From Cognatundibacterium rivi (lineage in GTDB: Bacteria > Pseudomonadota > Gammaproteobacteria > Burkholderiales > Burkholderiaceae_D), in NCBI RefSeq assembly GCF_018139565.1, contig NZ_JAGSPK010000001.1, positions 806,001 through 870,000 of the forward strand: 64,000 nt of DNA, written 5' to 3'. The translations under genes and the position numbers were made by a program. Below, piece by piece: positions 32,382 to 40,437 of the stretch. The notes below the pieces were generated by a model. It ran no database searches, was not told the origin of the DNA, and saw only the letters and a list, made by a program, of their open reading frames with translations. Numbering within the stretch: position 1 is the stretch's first letter; each line of letters starts with the position of its first letter.

Positions 32382-33845
32382 ATGTCTTCTATATCTTCAC
32401 CCGGGGTTTTACCGCAGATCAAGCTCAGCAGAGCTTTGCTGGCGCTGACTTTGGCGCTGGGCGGCTGTGCCCAGTTGCCGCAGTCAGAGCCAACTTTATC
32501 GATGAAAACAGGCGCTGATTTTCCGGCTGCAAAAGCGTTCGCAGCGACTACCTCCGCTACCAGCATCTGGCCCGATGAACGTTGGTGGCAGGCATATCAG
32601 GATGCGCAACTGAATGCGTTGATAGACGAGGCCTTGCAGGATGCACCGGACATGAGCGCTGCTGCCGCACGACTGGCAAGAGCAGAAGCCTTCAGTCAGG
32701 TCAAAAATGCGGCGACGAAGCCGCAGGTCAGTGCCAATGCCTCGATCACAGAGCAAAAGATGAGTTACAACTATCTGACGCCGAAGTCGATGACGCCGAA
32801 TGGCTGGAATGACTACGGCCGCGCGACCTTAGATGTCAGCTGGGAGCTGGATTTCTGGGGCAGAAATCGCGCTGCACTGGCGGCGGCGACTTCACAGGAG
32901 CAAGCCAGCCGCGCCGAATACGCACAGGCGCGGCTGACGCTTGCCGCAGCGATCGCCAGTCAGTATGCCGATCTGGCGCAATTATTTGTACTGCGCGACA
33001 CGCTGCAACGTTCGGTCGAGATCCGTCAGAAAACTGTCCAGATGTTTGCCGACCGGTTTGCCTATGGCATGGAAACCAAAGGCGGTCTCAGTGAAGCGAA
33101 AGTGCGGCTGATCAGCGCCGAAGCGGAGTTGTTAGCAAACGAAGAGCAAATTGGTCTGCAGCGCTATCGGATTGCTGCATTGCTGGGCGCAGGGCCAGAC
33201 CGTGCGCTGGCGATTTCCCGTCCCACCGTGAATTTGCAGATGCCCACCGGTTTGCCTGCGGAACTGGCGACAAATCTGTTAGGACGCCGTCCCGACATCG
33301 TTGCGGCTCGCCTGCAAGCCGAAGCCAGCGCGCACAGCATAGATCAGAAAAAAGCCGAGTTTTACCCCAACATCAATCTGTCGGCATTCATCGGTGTGCA
33401 ATCGCTGGATCTGAATATGCTTAGCAAAAGCGGTTCGTCCACCGGCAGTATTGGCCCCGCAATTTCTTTACCGATCTTCACCGCTGGTCGCTTACAGGGA
33501 GAGTTACGCAGTAGTACCGCCAGCTATAACGAAGCCGTGGCGAACTATCACCGGACTATCAGCCAGGCCTTGCAGGAAGTGGCCAGTGCGGGTCTCAGCC
33601 AGCAGGCATTAAGTGCGCAACTGATGAAAAGCAAACAGGGTGTTGACGCCGCGACCGATGCCTACAGCGTTGCAAAAAATCGCTATCAGGGTGGTCTGGC
33701 AACGTATCTGGAAGTGTTGTCGGCGGAAGACAGTCTGCTGATCAACCTGCGCGCACTGACGACGCTGGAGGCGCGTGCCTTCACTCTCGATGTCGCGATG
33801 AAACGCGCGCTCGGTGGCGGCTATCAGTCAACTGCCAATACTTAA
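32382..33845 (+). CDS. NodT/OprM-family outer-membrane lipoprotein of an efflux system
   Basis: Outer-membrane factor of 487 residues. Its signal peptide ends in a lipobox (LALGGC, Cys about residue 29), so it is lipid anchored. Then come two homologous halves of long helices: 'WWQAYQDAQLNALIDEAL', 'RATLDVSWELDFWGRNRAAL' and, in the second half, 'GRRPDIVAARLQAEA' and 'GLATYLEVLSAEDSLLI', all typical of NodT/RND-type OMFs. It is first in a three-gene operon with an EmrA-like adaptor and an EmrB-like MFS pump. Confidence 0.93.
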   Translation: MSSISSPGVLPQIKLSRALLALTLALGGCAQLPQSEPTLSMKTGADFPAAKAFAATTSATSIWPDERWWQAYQDAQLNALIDEALQDAPDMSAAAARLARAEAFSQVKNAATKPQVSANASITEQKMSYNYLTPKSMTPNGWNDYGRATLDVSWELDFWGRNRAALAAATSQEQASRAEYAQARLTLAAAIASQYADLAQLFVLRDTLQRSVEIRQKTVQMFADRFAYGMETKGGLSEAKVRLISAEAELLANEEQIGLQRYRIAALLGAGPDRALAISRPTVNLQMPTGLPAELATNLLGRRPDIVAARLQAEASAHSIDQKKAEFYPNINLSAFIGVQSLDLNMLSKSGSSTGSIGPAISLPIFTAGRLQGELRSSTASYNEAVANYHRTISQALQEVASAGLSQQALSAQLMKSKQGVDAATDAYSVAKNRYQGGLATYLEVLSAEDSLLINLRALTTLEARAFTLDVAMKRALGGGYQSTANT

Positions 33846-33874
33846 TTTAAAAAATTATCTGAAGGATTTTTACC

Positions 33875-34999
33875 ATGTCTGAAACGAATCTGAACGCAAA
33901 TAAAGTACAAAGACGTAATAAATTACTCGGCGGTGTAGCCGGTGTTGTGGCCTTATCCGCGATTGCCGCAGGTGTTTACTGGTTCACATATGGCTCGCAT
34001 TTTGTCTCTACCGATAACGCTTACGCCGCCGTCGAAGTGGCGCAGGTGACATCGGCCGTCGGCGGCACGATTAACGAAGTGTTGGTCACGGATACCCAGG
34101 CCGTGAAAAAAGGTCAGATCCTGGTCAGGATAGACCCTGCAGATGCGCGCCTGGCGCTGGCGCAGGCCGAGGCTGATCTGAATCGTGCTGTGCGCCGGGT
34201 CCGAGGGTTTGTCGCCAATGATGCCAGTTTGAAAGCGCAGATCACGGCACGCGAAGCCGATGAGAAAAAAGCAGCGGCGCAGTTGCGTGCGGCGGAAGCT
34301 GATTTCGAGCGGGCAAAAATTGATCTGCAACGCCGCGAGGCATTGGCTGCCTCAGGCTCGGTTTCCGGTGATGAGCTGACCCGTGTACAAAACGCGTTTA
34401 CAACAGCGAAAGCGAATCTGGAAGCGAGCCGCGCCGCCGCTGCGCAGGCGCTGGCAAACCAACATATGGCGCTGGGCTCGCGCGAGGCCAACGCAGTCCT
34501 GATAGCGAATGTCAGCGAAGAAAATAATCCGGAAGTTGCGCTGGCCCGCGCCCGCCGTGATCAGGCTGCGCTTGATCTGGAACGCACTGTCGTGCGTGCG
34601 CCGGTTGACGGCATTGTTGCTAAACGCCAGGTTCAGCTCGGTCAGCGCGTCTCGTCCGGCGTGCCATTGTTATCGGTTGTGCCTGTGCAAGAGATGCACG
34701 TTGATGCGAACTTTAAAGAGGTGCAACTGGAAAACGTCCGCGCCGGTCAGCCTGTTGCATTGCAGGCGGATATCCACGGTAGCAGCGTGACTTATCACGG
34801 CATAGTGGAAGGCTTTTCGGGCGGCTCCGGCGCTGCATTCGCCGCCATTCCGGCTCAAAATGCGACGGGTAACTGGATCAAAGTCGTACAGCGTTTACCG
34901 GTACGTATCAAGCTTGATGCCAAAGAACTGCAAGCGCATCCGCTGAAAGTTGGCCTTTCCATGAGCGCCCGCATTGATACCCGCGAGCAGCAACGCTAA
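33875..34999 (+). CDS. EmrA-like HlyD-family adaptor
   Basis: Membrane fusion protein of 374 residues. One N-terminal helix (LLGGVAGVVALSAIAAGVYW, about 18-37), a lipoyl half-motif ('FVSTDNAYAAVEVAQVTSAVGGTINEVLV ... VKKGQILVRIDP'), a long coiled-coil hairpin (about 95-215), a second half-motif ('TVVRAPVDGIVAKRQVQLGQRV') and a C-terminal beta domain. The 'STDNAYA' start is typical of EmrA/FusE. It would connect the MFS pump to the NodT channel. It begins 29 bases after the NodT stop. Confidence 0.94.
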   Translation: MSETNLNANKVQRRNKLLGGVAGVVALSAIAAGVYWFTYGSHFVSTDNAYAAVEVAQVTSAVGGTINEVLVTDTQAVKKGQILVRIDPADARLALAQAEADLNRAVRRVRGFVANDASLKAQITAREADEKKAAAQLRAAEADFERAKIDLQRREALAASGSVSGDELTRVQNAFTTAKANLEASRAAAAQALANQHMALGSREANAVLIANVSEENNPEVALARARRDQAALDLERTVVRAPVDGIVAKRQVQLGQRVSSGVPLLSVVPVQEMHVDANFKEVQLENVRAGQPVALQADIHGSSVTYHGIVEGFSGGSGAAFAAIPAQNATGNWIKVVQRLPVRIKLDAKELQAHPLKVGLSMSARIDTREQQR

Positions 35000-35008
35000 G
35001 GAGGTAAT

Positions 35009-36583
35009 ATGAAAGCGAATGCTTTGCAGAGCGGAGCACCCACTACACCGCCGGGGAGCACACCGGAAGATGCGCCGCTGACCGGCGGCATGCTCTGGTT
35101 CGCTGCCATCATTCTGGCCGCTGCTAATTTTATTGCCGTGCTGGATATGACTATTGCGAATGTGTCCGTGCCAACGATCGCCGGCGCAATGGGCGCGACC
35201 AGCAGTCAGGGCACCTGGGTGATTACCTCGTATGCCGTGGCAGAAGCCATTACTGTGCCGTTGACCGGCTGGCTGGCTGCGCGTTTTGGTGCTGTGCGTG
35301 TATTCACGATAGCGATGGCAATGTTCGGCATTTTCTCCGGTCTGTGCGGTCTCGCCAATTCTCTCGGCATGCTGGTCTTCGCGCGTATCTGTCAGGGTTT
35401 TGCGGGTGGCCCGTTGATGCCGTTATCGCAAACACTATTGCTACGGATTTTTCCAAAAGAAAAAGCACCGGCCGCGATCGGTTTATGGTCGATGACGACC
35501 TTGGTCGCACCGGTGCTGGGGCCGATACTTGGCGGTTATCTGTGTGATGATTTTTCCTGGCCGTGGATCTTTTATATCAATCTGCCGATTGCCGTTTTAT
35601 GCGCTGCGATGGCGTGGCAATTACTCAAACGCTATGAAAAAAATCCAGTCATCAATCCTATCGACAAAGTCGGGCTGGGATTGCTGGTGATCTGGGTCGG
35701 TGCTTTGCAACTCGTGCTGGACGAAGGAAAAGAGCTGGATTGGTTTGCCTCTACAGAAATCGTGCTGTTAAGTCTGGTGGCGGCGGTCGGCTTTGTCATC
35801 TTTCTGATCTGGGAGTTTCATGAAGAGCATCCGATTGTCGATTTGCGGGTGTTCCGGCATCGCGGATTTTCTGTCAGCGTACTGACGATCAGTGTGGCGT
35901 TTGCGGCGTTTTTCGCAGCCAATGTATTGACGCCGCAATGGTTGCAGTCCTTCATGGGATACACCTCAACCAAGGCAGGTATGGTCACGGCATGGACAGG
36001 TATTTTTGCTGTCTTTGTCGCCCCCGTAGCGGCTGGTCTTTCATCTAAAACAGATCCGCGCCGGTTGGTATTTGGCGGTGTTGCCTGGCTGGGTCTGATG
36101 ACCTTGTGGCGCACTTTTGCCACGACAGATATGGGCTACTGGGATATCGCCATGCCGTTGATGTTCATGGGTTTAGGTTTGCCATTTTTCTTCATACCGA
36201 CAACCGGGTTGGCGATGGCCAGCGTTGAGGAACGCGAAATGGATTCTGCTGCAGGTCTGATGAATTTTTTACGGACTTTATCCGGTGCGTTTGCGACTTC
36301 CATGGTGACAACCGTCTGGGATAATCAGATCTCCCGTAATCATGCCGAACTGGTCGGGCTCACCGATACCGATCTGAGCGTGCAGAAAATGCTGGAAAGC
36401 TCAGGAATGGCAATCGATGTGGTGCGGGGAACCATTGATTCTTTGGTCACCAGTCAAAGCGTGATGCTGGCGACGAATCAGTTAATGATGGGGATCGCTG
36501 TCGCATTTCTGGTTGCTGCATCGGTGATCTGGCTGGCGCCGAAACCAAGCAGGGTAGTCGAGCCGGGGGCAGGTGGTCATTAG
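35009..36583 (+). CDS. EmrB/QacA-family (DHA2) MFS drug exporter
   Basis: Inner-membrane proton antiporter of 524 residues with the 14-helix layout of the DHA2 family. The first helix carries 'VLDMTIANVSVPTIAG' (motif D1), then 'GTWVITSYAVAEAITVPLTGWLA', motif A-like 'LAARFGAVRVF', and motif C in 'APVLGPILGGYL'. A strong Shine-Dalgarno (AAGGAGGT, 34998-35005) precedes ATG 35009, which is 9 bases past the adaptor stop. With the adaptor and NodT channel it would expel hydrophobic drugs or dyes across both membranes. Confidence 0.95.
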   Translation: MKANALQSGAPTTPPGSTPEDAPLTGGMLWFAAIILAAANFIAVLDMTIANVSVPTIAGAMGATSSQGTWVITSYAVAEAITVPLTGWLAARFGAVRVFTIAMAMFGIFSGLCGLANSLGMLVFARICQGFAGGPLMPLSQTLLLRIFPKEKAPAAIGLWSMTTLVAPVLGPILGGYLCDDFSWPWIFYINLPIAVLCAAMAWQLLKRYEKNPVINPIDKVGLGLLVIWVGALQLVLDEGKELDWFASTEIVLLSLVAAVGFVIFLIWEFHEEHPIVDLRVFRHRGFSVSVLTISVAFAAFFAANVLTPQWLQSFMGYTSTKAGMVTAWTGIFAVFVAPVAAGLSSKTDPRRLVFGGVAWLGLMTLWRTFATTDMGYWDIAMPLMFMGLGLPFFFIPTTGLAMASVEEREMDSAAGLMNFLRTLSGAFATSMVTTVWDNQISRNHAELVGLTDTDLSVQKMLESSGMAIDVVRGTIDSLVTSQSVMLATNQLMMGIAVAFLVAASVIWLAPKPSRVVEPGAGGH

Positions 36584-36605
36584 ACAACAAGGTTCATCGC
36601 GCGAC

Positions 36606-36630
36606 TGACCGGCGTAGCGTATGCCGGTCA
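36606..36630 (+). terminator. Stem-loop after the EmrB-like gene
   Basis: TGACCGGC / GCCGGTCA (36606-36613 and 36623-36630) forms a perfect 8-bp stem without a T run. It may be a processing or Rho-related stem at the end of the efflux operon, or part of the leader of the stress-protein gene. Confidence 0.35.
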
Positions 36631-36671
36631 GCCAAGTCATTTCACTTCTCATGGATATCAGGAGAATTCTC

Positions 36672-37112
36672 ATGTTCAAACATATTCTTGTTCCCACGGA
36701 TGGCTCTGCACTGTCGCAGGCAGCCTTAGAAAAAGCAGTGTTGTTTGCGAAAGAGTCTGGTGCTCGCATCAGTTTTTTCTGCGCCGCGCAAGCCGCCACC
36801 ATGTATGACGGGCTGGGTGGTATTTTTTCTGCACAGACACCTGCAACTTTGCGCGATATCGCGAATGACATCAGTCAGGAAATTCTTGCTGCGGCAGAAA
36901 AGCAGGCGCAGATGCATGGTGTTTCGTGTACAACGCTGTCGCAGATTGCAGAGCAGCCTTATGCTGCAATTATCGAGGCAGCGACGCTGCATGGCTGTGA
37001 TTTAATTTTCATGGCCTCCCACGGCAGACGCGGGCTGGATGCCTTGTTACTCGGCAGCGAAACGCAGAAGGTACTCACACATTCAACTATACCGGTATTG
37101 GTTTGTCGTTGA
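36672..37112 (+). CDS. Universal stress protein (UspA family)
   Basis: Soluble protein of 146 residues with one Usp domain: start 'MFKHILVPTDGSALSQAALEKAV', and the ATP-binding loop 'MASHGRRGLDALLLGSETQKVLTH' (the G-x2-G-x9-G(S/T) pattern). It would bind ATP and help stress survival. GGAG lies nine bases before ATG 36672. It is convergent with modE with 15 bases between stops; no terminator is apparent. Confidence 0.95.
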   Translation: MFKHILVPTDGSALSQAALEKAVLFAKESGARISFFCAAQAATMYDGLGGIFSAQTPATLRDIANDISQEILAAAEKQAQMHGVSCTTLSQIAEQPYAAIIEAATLHGCDLIFMASHGRRGLDALLLGSETQKVLTHSTIPVLVCR

Positions 37113-37127
37113 TTTAATCGTCGCCTG

Positions 37128-37940
37128 TCATGCAGGCACACCCAGTATCACGCTCGAGGCTTTGAATATGCCGGTGGCAGCTGTGCCGGTCTGCAAGCCC
37201 AGCGCGGTGCAGCTTTCATTAGTGATGATGGCGGCCAGTGTGCTGCCGCCGTCCATCGTGATGATGATTTCTGTATTCACGGCACCCGGTTGTATGCGTG
37301 TGACGATACCGCTTAACTGATTGCGCGCCGATAAGCGGGCATTCTGATTTTCTGTCATGACTATGATGGACGACGATTTGATCAGCGCAAATGCTTCGGC
37401 ACCCGGTTGCAAGCCTAGCTCTTCCGTACTTTCATGGGTAATGACGGCGACAATTTTTTGTCCGCCAGCAATCGTCAGTTCTATTTCGTCGTTCACTGCG
37501 CCCAGTCGGATGTGCGTGACTTTGCCCAGATAATGATTGCGGGCGCTGGTTTTCATATTCATTTTTTTGATGAGTAAAAAATCGTCGGCGATGCCATCTG
37601 CTTGTTGACTGAGTTGCCGGATAAAATCGCGATGTTCCTGTTCGATAATGTGAAAGTTATCGACCAGTCGCTGACCGCGTTGTGTGAGCCTGGTGCCACC
37701 ACCGCCTTTGCCGCCAGTCAGTCGTTCAACCAGCGGTTCGCCCGCCAGATTGTTCATGCTGTCGATCGCATCCCAGGCCGCTTTATAGCTCATCTTCATG
37801 GCTTTGGCAGCTTGTGTGATCGAGCCACACCCGGCGATTTGCGCCAGCAGGGCAATCCGGCCTTTGCCGCCAAAATTTTCCCCGTCAACCGTCATCCAGA
37901 CTGAGCCATGTAAGGCGATCGTTTTTTCTTTGCTCGTCAT
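37128..37940 (-). CDS. modE: Molybdate-responsive regulator ModE
   Basis: Regulator of 270 residues with an N-terminal winged HTH of the ModE/LysR type ('RIALLAQIAGCGSITQAAKAMKMSYKAAWDAIDSMN') and 'GGKGGGGTRLTQRG'. Two tandem Mop/TOBE domains follow, each starting SARN ('SARNHYLGKVTHIRLG' and 'SARNQLSGIVTRIQPG'), so it can bind molybdate. It would repress modABC; a matching ModE box is present upstream of modA. The gene is read leftward, last in the mod cluster, 121 bases past modC. Confidence 0.96.
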   Translation of the reverse strand: MTSKEKTIALHGSVWMTVDGENFGGKGRIALLAQIAGCGSITQAAKAMKMSYKAAWDAIDSMNNLAGEPLVERLTGGKGGGGTRLTQRGQRLVDNFHIIEQEHRDFIRQLSQQADGIADDFLLIKKMNMKTSARNHYLGKVTHIRLGAVNDEIELTIAGGQKIVAVITHESTEELGLQPGAEAFALIKSSSIIVMTENQNARLSARNQLSGIVTRIQPGAVNTEIIITMDGGSTLAAIITNESCTALGLQTGTAATGIFKASSVILGVPA

Positions 37941-38061
37941 ACAAACACCTGTCTTAAATATATTTTCCGGAAGCGGGTGGCATAGGCAGTATAGGCAGTA
38001 TCGGCAGCAGCGCTGAAGTCACGTTGCCTTTTTTCTTCGTCAGTTCTGATAAAGCCATTCT

Positions 38062-38772
38062 TCATGCGCATTGGCTGAGTACGACCGGTGCATCGTGCTG
38101 GCGAATTTTTCCATCGCGCAAATGCACGACATGATCGCCAAAAACATGGGCATCTTCCGGGTCGTGCGTGATCAGTATCATCGGTACTTGCAATGTACGT
38201 TGCAAAGTATCGAGCTCGTTGCGCATCAGAATACGCAGGGAAGGATCAAGCGCAGCGAATGGCTCATCCAGTAACAAAGCCCGGGGTTCTGCAACCAGTG
38301 CCCGTGCCAGCGCCGTACGCTGTTTTTGTCCACCCGAAAGCTCATGCGGAAGCTGATCGGCGACTGCTTGTAAATCCAGCGCAGCTAACCAATGATCGAC
38401 TCTTTCATTGCTGCGTTGCCGGTCCGGATTACGCCAGCCCTGCGTCAGCCCGAAGCCGATATTCTGGCGCACGTTCAGGTGTGGGAATAAAGCGTATTCC
38501 TGAAACAGATAGGCAATATTCCGCTTTTGCGGCGCCAGATGAATGCGCTGCTGATGATCAAATAAAGTCGTTTCGCCGAGGCGGATATGGCCGCGATCCG
38601 GCGTCAGTAATCCGGCGATTGCTTTCAGTGTCAGGCTCTTGCCTGCGCCGGAATCGCCAAGGATGACGACGCGCTGCTGATCGCTGGTGAACTGAATATC
38701 GAGCTCAAACCGGCGTGTGCCCGAGATCAGTGTTTTCTGGATGTGGAGATCAAACTGCATAGGCCATTCCAT
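38062..38772 (-). CDS. modC: Molybdate ABC transporter ATPase
   Basis: ATPase of 236 residues. Walker A 'GDSGAGKSLTLKAIAG', Q-loop 'YLFQEYALFPHLNV', signature 'LSGGQKQRTALARAL', Walker B 'ALLLDEPFAALD' and H-loop 'LITHDPEDAHVFG' are all present. The usual C-terminal Mop domain of E. coli ModC is absent; the protein stops after the ATPase core, so molybdate feedback may rest on ModE alone. The start overlaps the modB stop as TAATG. Confidence 0.92.
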   Translation of the reverse strand: MEWPMQFDLHIQKTLISGTRRFELDIQFTSDQQRVVILGDSGAGKSLTLKAIAGLLTPDRGHIRLGETTLFDHQQRIHLAPQKRNIAYLFQEYALFPHLNVRQNIGFGLTQGWRNPDRQRSNERVDHWLAALDLQAVADQLPHELSGGQKQRTALARALVAEPRALLLDEPFAALDPSLRILMRNELDTLQRTLQVPMILITHDPEDAHVFGDHVVHLRDGKIRQHDAPVVLSQCA

Positions 38773-39449
38773 TATGAAGAGCGGTGGGCGATGCGCCCCG
38801 GCGCCAGTTTTCCTGCCAGCAGTAACACGCTGATGCAGACGACCGAGGTCAGTAACACCAGCGTATTGGCGACATCGTCCTGCCCGGCCTGCACGGCTTC
38901 ATACACGGCGATGGACAGGGTTTGTGTTTTGCCAGGGATGCTGCCGGCGATCATTAAAGTGGCACCGAACTCACCTAATGCCCGGGCGAACGCCAGTAAG
39001 ACCCCGGCCAGAATCCCGCGCCATGCGAGCGGCAGCGTCACACGAAAGAATATGCCTATTTCCGAAATCCCCAGCACGCGCGCGGCTTGTTCGAGCTGAC
39101 CATCGATTGCTTCGAATGCAGCTCGCGCCGGTTTAAAGACTAAAGGAAACGCGACGACGGCAGCGGCAATGACGGCGCCTTGCCAGGTAAAAATCAGACT
39201 GATGCCAAGATGATCCTGCAGCCATGCGCCAAGCCAGCTGCGGCGTCCCAGCAAGACCAGCAGATAATATCCGAGCACTGTTGGTGGCATCACCATCGGT
39301 AAGGTCAGCAAGGTGTCGAGCAGATCGCGCCCGGGAAAGCGAACGCGTGCCAGCAGATAGCCGACCGCGATACCCGCAACCAGATTCAGTGCGGTCGCCC
39401 AACCGGCAACTTTCAGCGACAGCAGCAGCGCGTTCCATGCGACATCCAT
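38772..39449 (-). CDS. modB: Molybdate ABC transporter permease
   Basis: Integral membrane protein of 225 residues with about five to six helices and the ModB signature 'LLTLPMVMPPTVLGYYLL' together with 'ARVLGISEIGIFFRVTLPLAWRGILAG', the EAA-like loop that contacts the ATPase. The end, 'ARALGEFGATLMIAGSIPGKTQTL', is diagnostic. It starts nine bases past the modA stop and overlaps modC, forming modABC. Confidence 0.96.
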   Translation of the reverse strand: MDVAWNALLLSLKVAGWATALNLVAGIAVGYLLARVRFPGRDLLDTLLTLPMVMPPTVLGYYLLVLLGRRSWLGAWLQDHLGISLIFTWQGAVIAAAVVAFPLVFKPARAAFEAIDGQLEQAARVLGISEIGIFFRVTLPLAWRGILAGVLLAFARALGEFGATLMIAGSIPGKTQTLSIAVYEAVQAGQDDVANTLVLLTSVVCISVLLLAGKLAPGRIAHRSS

Positions 39450-39458
39450 ATCAGACGA

Positions 39459-40217
39459 TCAGCCTTTCTTAAATCCGTATTTCGTCAACACTGTCTGCCC
39501 CGGTGCGGACAACAGATAGTTGATGAAGCGCTTCGCTTCTTCAGCATTCGGGCTATTTCTGATGCGCGCAACCGGATAGCTGATTGCTGTGGCAGTCGGT
39601 ATTTCCAGCACGACTTTGACTTTGTCTTTCATGATCGCGGCATCGGTGGCATAAACGAAGCCAGCATCGACCTCGCTGCGGGCAACGTAATCGAGAGATT
39701 GCCGCACGTTTTGCGTACTGATGGTTTTGCTTTCGAGTGCTGGCCACAGTTTTGCAGTTTCCAGCGCCTGCATGGTATAGCGACCCACGGGCACACTGGC
39801 CGGATTGCCAATCGCAATCCGTTTGATATTTGCCTGATTCAGATCGTCGAGTCGTTTGATGGCGATTTTACTGTCGACAGGTTCAATCAGAACGAGGGCG
39901 TTCCGTACAAAATCATGACGTTCACTCGCCATTACTAAGCCCTGTTTTTCTGCTGCATCCATGGTTTCCTGGTCTGCCGAGGCGAACACATCGACCGGTG
40001 CGCCTTTGGCGATTTGCTGCAACAAGGCACCTGATGCCGCAAAGTTCAGGGAGACTTTGGCTTCCGGGTATTGCGCCTGATAATTCTGTGCAATTTCTTT
40101 GAACGCATTGGTCAGACTGGCGGCTGCCGAAACTGTAATTTCTGCTGCGCAGGCGAGATTCGACACCCCGACCAGTACAGCTGCCGACAGCAGGCGTTTC
40201 AAGGTTGTCGTTTGCAC
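39459..40217 (-). CDS. modA: Molybdate-binding periplasmic protein
   Basis: Solute-binding protein of about 252 residues. A signal peptide (up to about residue 25, 'SNLACA') precedes the mature 'AEITVSAAASLTNAFKEIA', which with 'VSLNFAASGALLQQIAKGAPVDVFASAD' gives the oxyanion-binding serines expected for ModA. I chose GTG 40217 (GGAG eight bases upstream) since the longer frame to 40277 would start inside the ModE box region. First gene of modABC. Confidence 0.95.
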   Translation of the reverse strand: MQTTTLKRLLSAAVLVGVSNLACAAEITVSAAASLTNAFKEIAQNYQAQYPEAKVSLNFAASGALLQQIAKGAPVDVFASADQETMDAAEKQGLVMASERHDFVRNALVLIEPVDSKIAIKRLDDLNQANIKRIAIGNPASVPVGRYTMQALETAKLWPALESKTISTQNVRQSLDYVARSEVDAGFVYATDAAIMKDKVKVVLEIPTATAISYPVARIRNSPNAEEAKRFINYLLSAPGQTVLTKYGFKKG

Positions 40218-40246
40218 GTGACAGCTCCGGTGAGTTGAACAGAAGT

Positions 40247-40270
40247 CGTAATATACACTTATATATAACG
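40247..40270 (-). promoter_or_regulatory. ModE-box operator of modABC
   Basis: CGTAATATA-CACTTA-TATATAACG: two 9-base arms, complementary but for one position, six bases apart. This matches the known ModE consensus (TATA-rich arms ending in CG with six to seven bases between). It lies 30 bases before the GTG of modA, so molybdate-bound ModE would block transcription. Confidence 0.88.
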
Positions 40271-40322
40271 CTATCAAAGAACGAGCCCAGATAATCTTGA
40301 TTCAGGTCAGGAATCTTTGCTA

Positions 40323-40359
40323 AGCGGCAATCTGAGCGGCAATCTATCTAAGCGGCAAT
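40323..40359. repeat. Three copies of AGCGGCAAT
   Basis: AGCGGCAAT occurs at 40323-40331, 40335-40343 and 40351-40359 (spacing 12 and 16) in the short gap between modA's promoter and the nrdJ terminator. The role is unknown; it may be a slippage-derived tandem. Confidence 0.7.
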
Positions 40360-40387
40360 ATATGCGGGTAATGCGGAAGCAGGTATA

Positions 40388-40413
40388 CAAAAAAGCCCAC
40401 CAAACGGTGGGCT
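40388..40413 (-). terminator. Intrinsic terminator of nrdJ
   Basis: On the minus strand AGCCCACC-GTTT-GGTGGGCT is followed by TTTTTT. Arms are at 40394-40401 and 40406-40413. It is 25 bases after the nrdJ stop. Confidence 0.94.
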
Positions 40414-40437
40414 GAATTGTGGCGAAGGCGTTAATGC

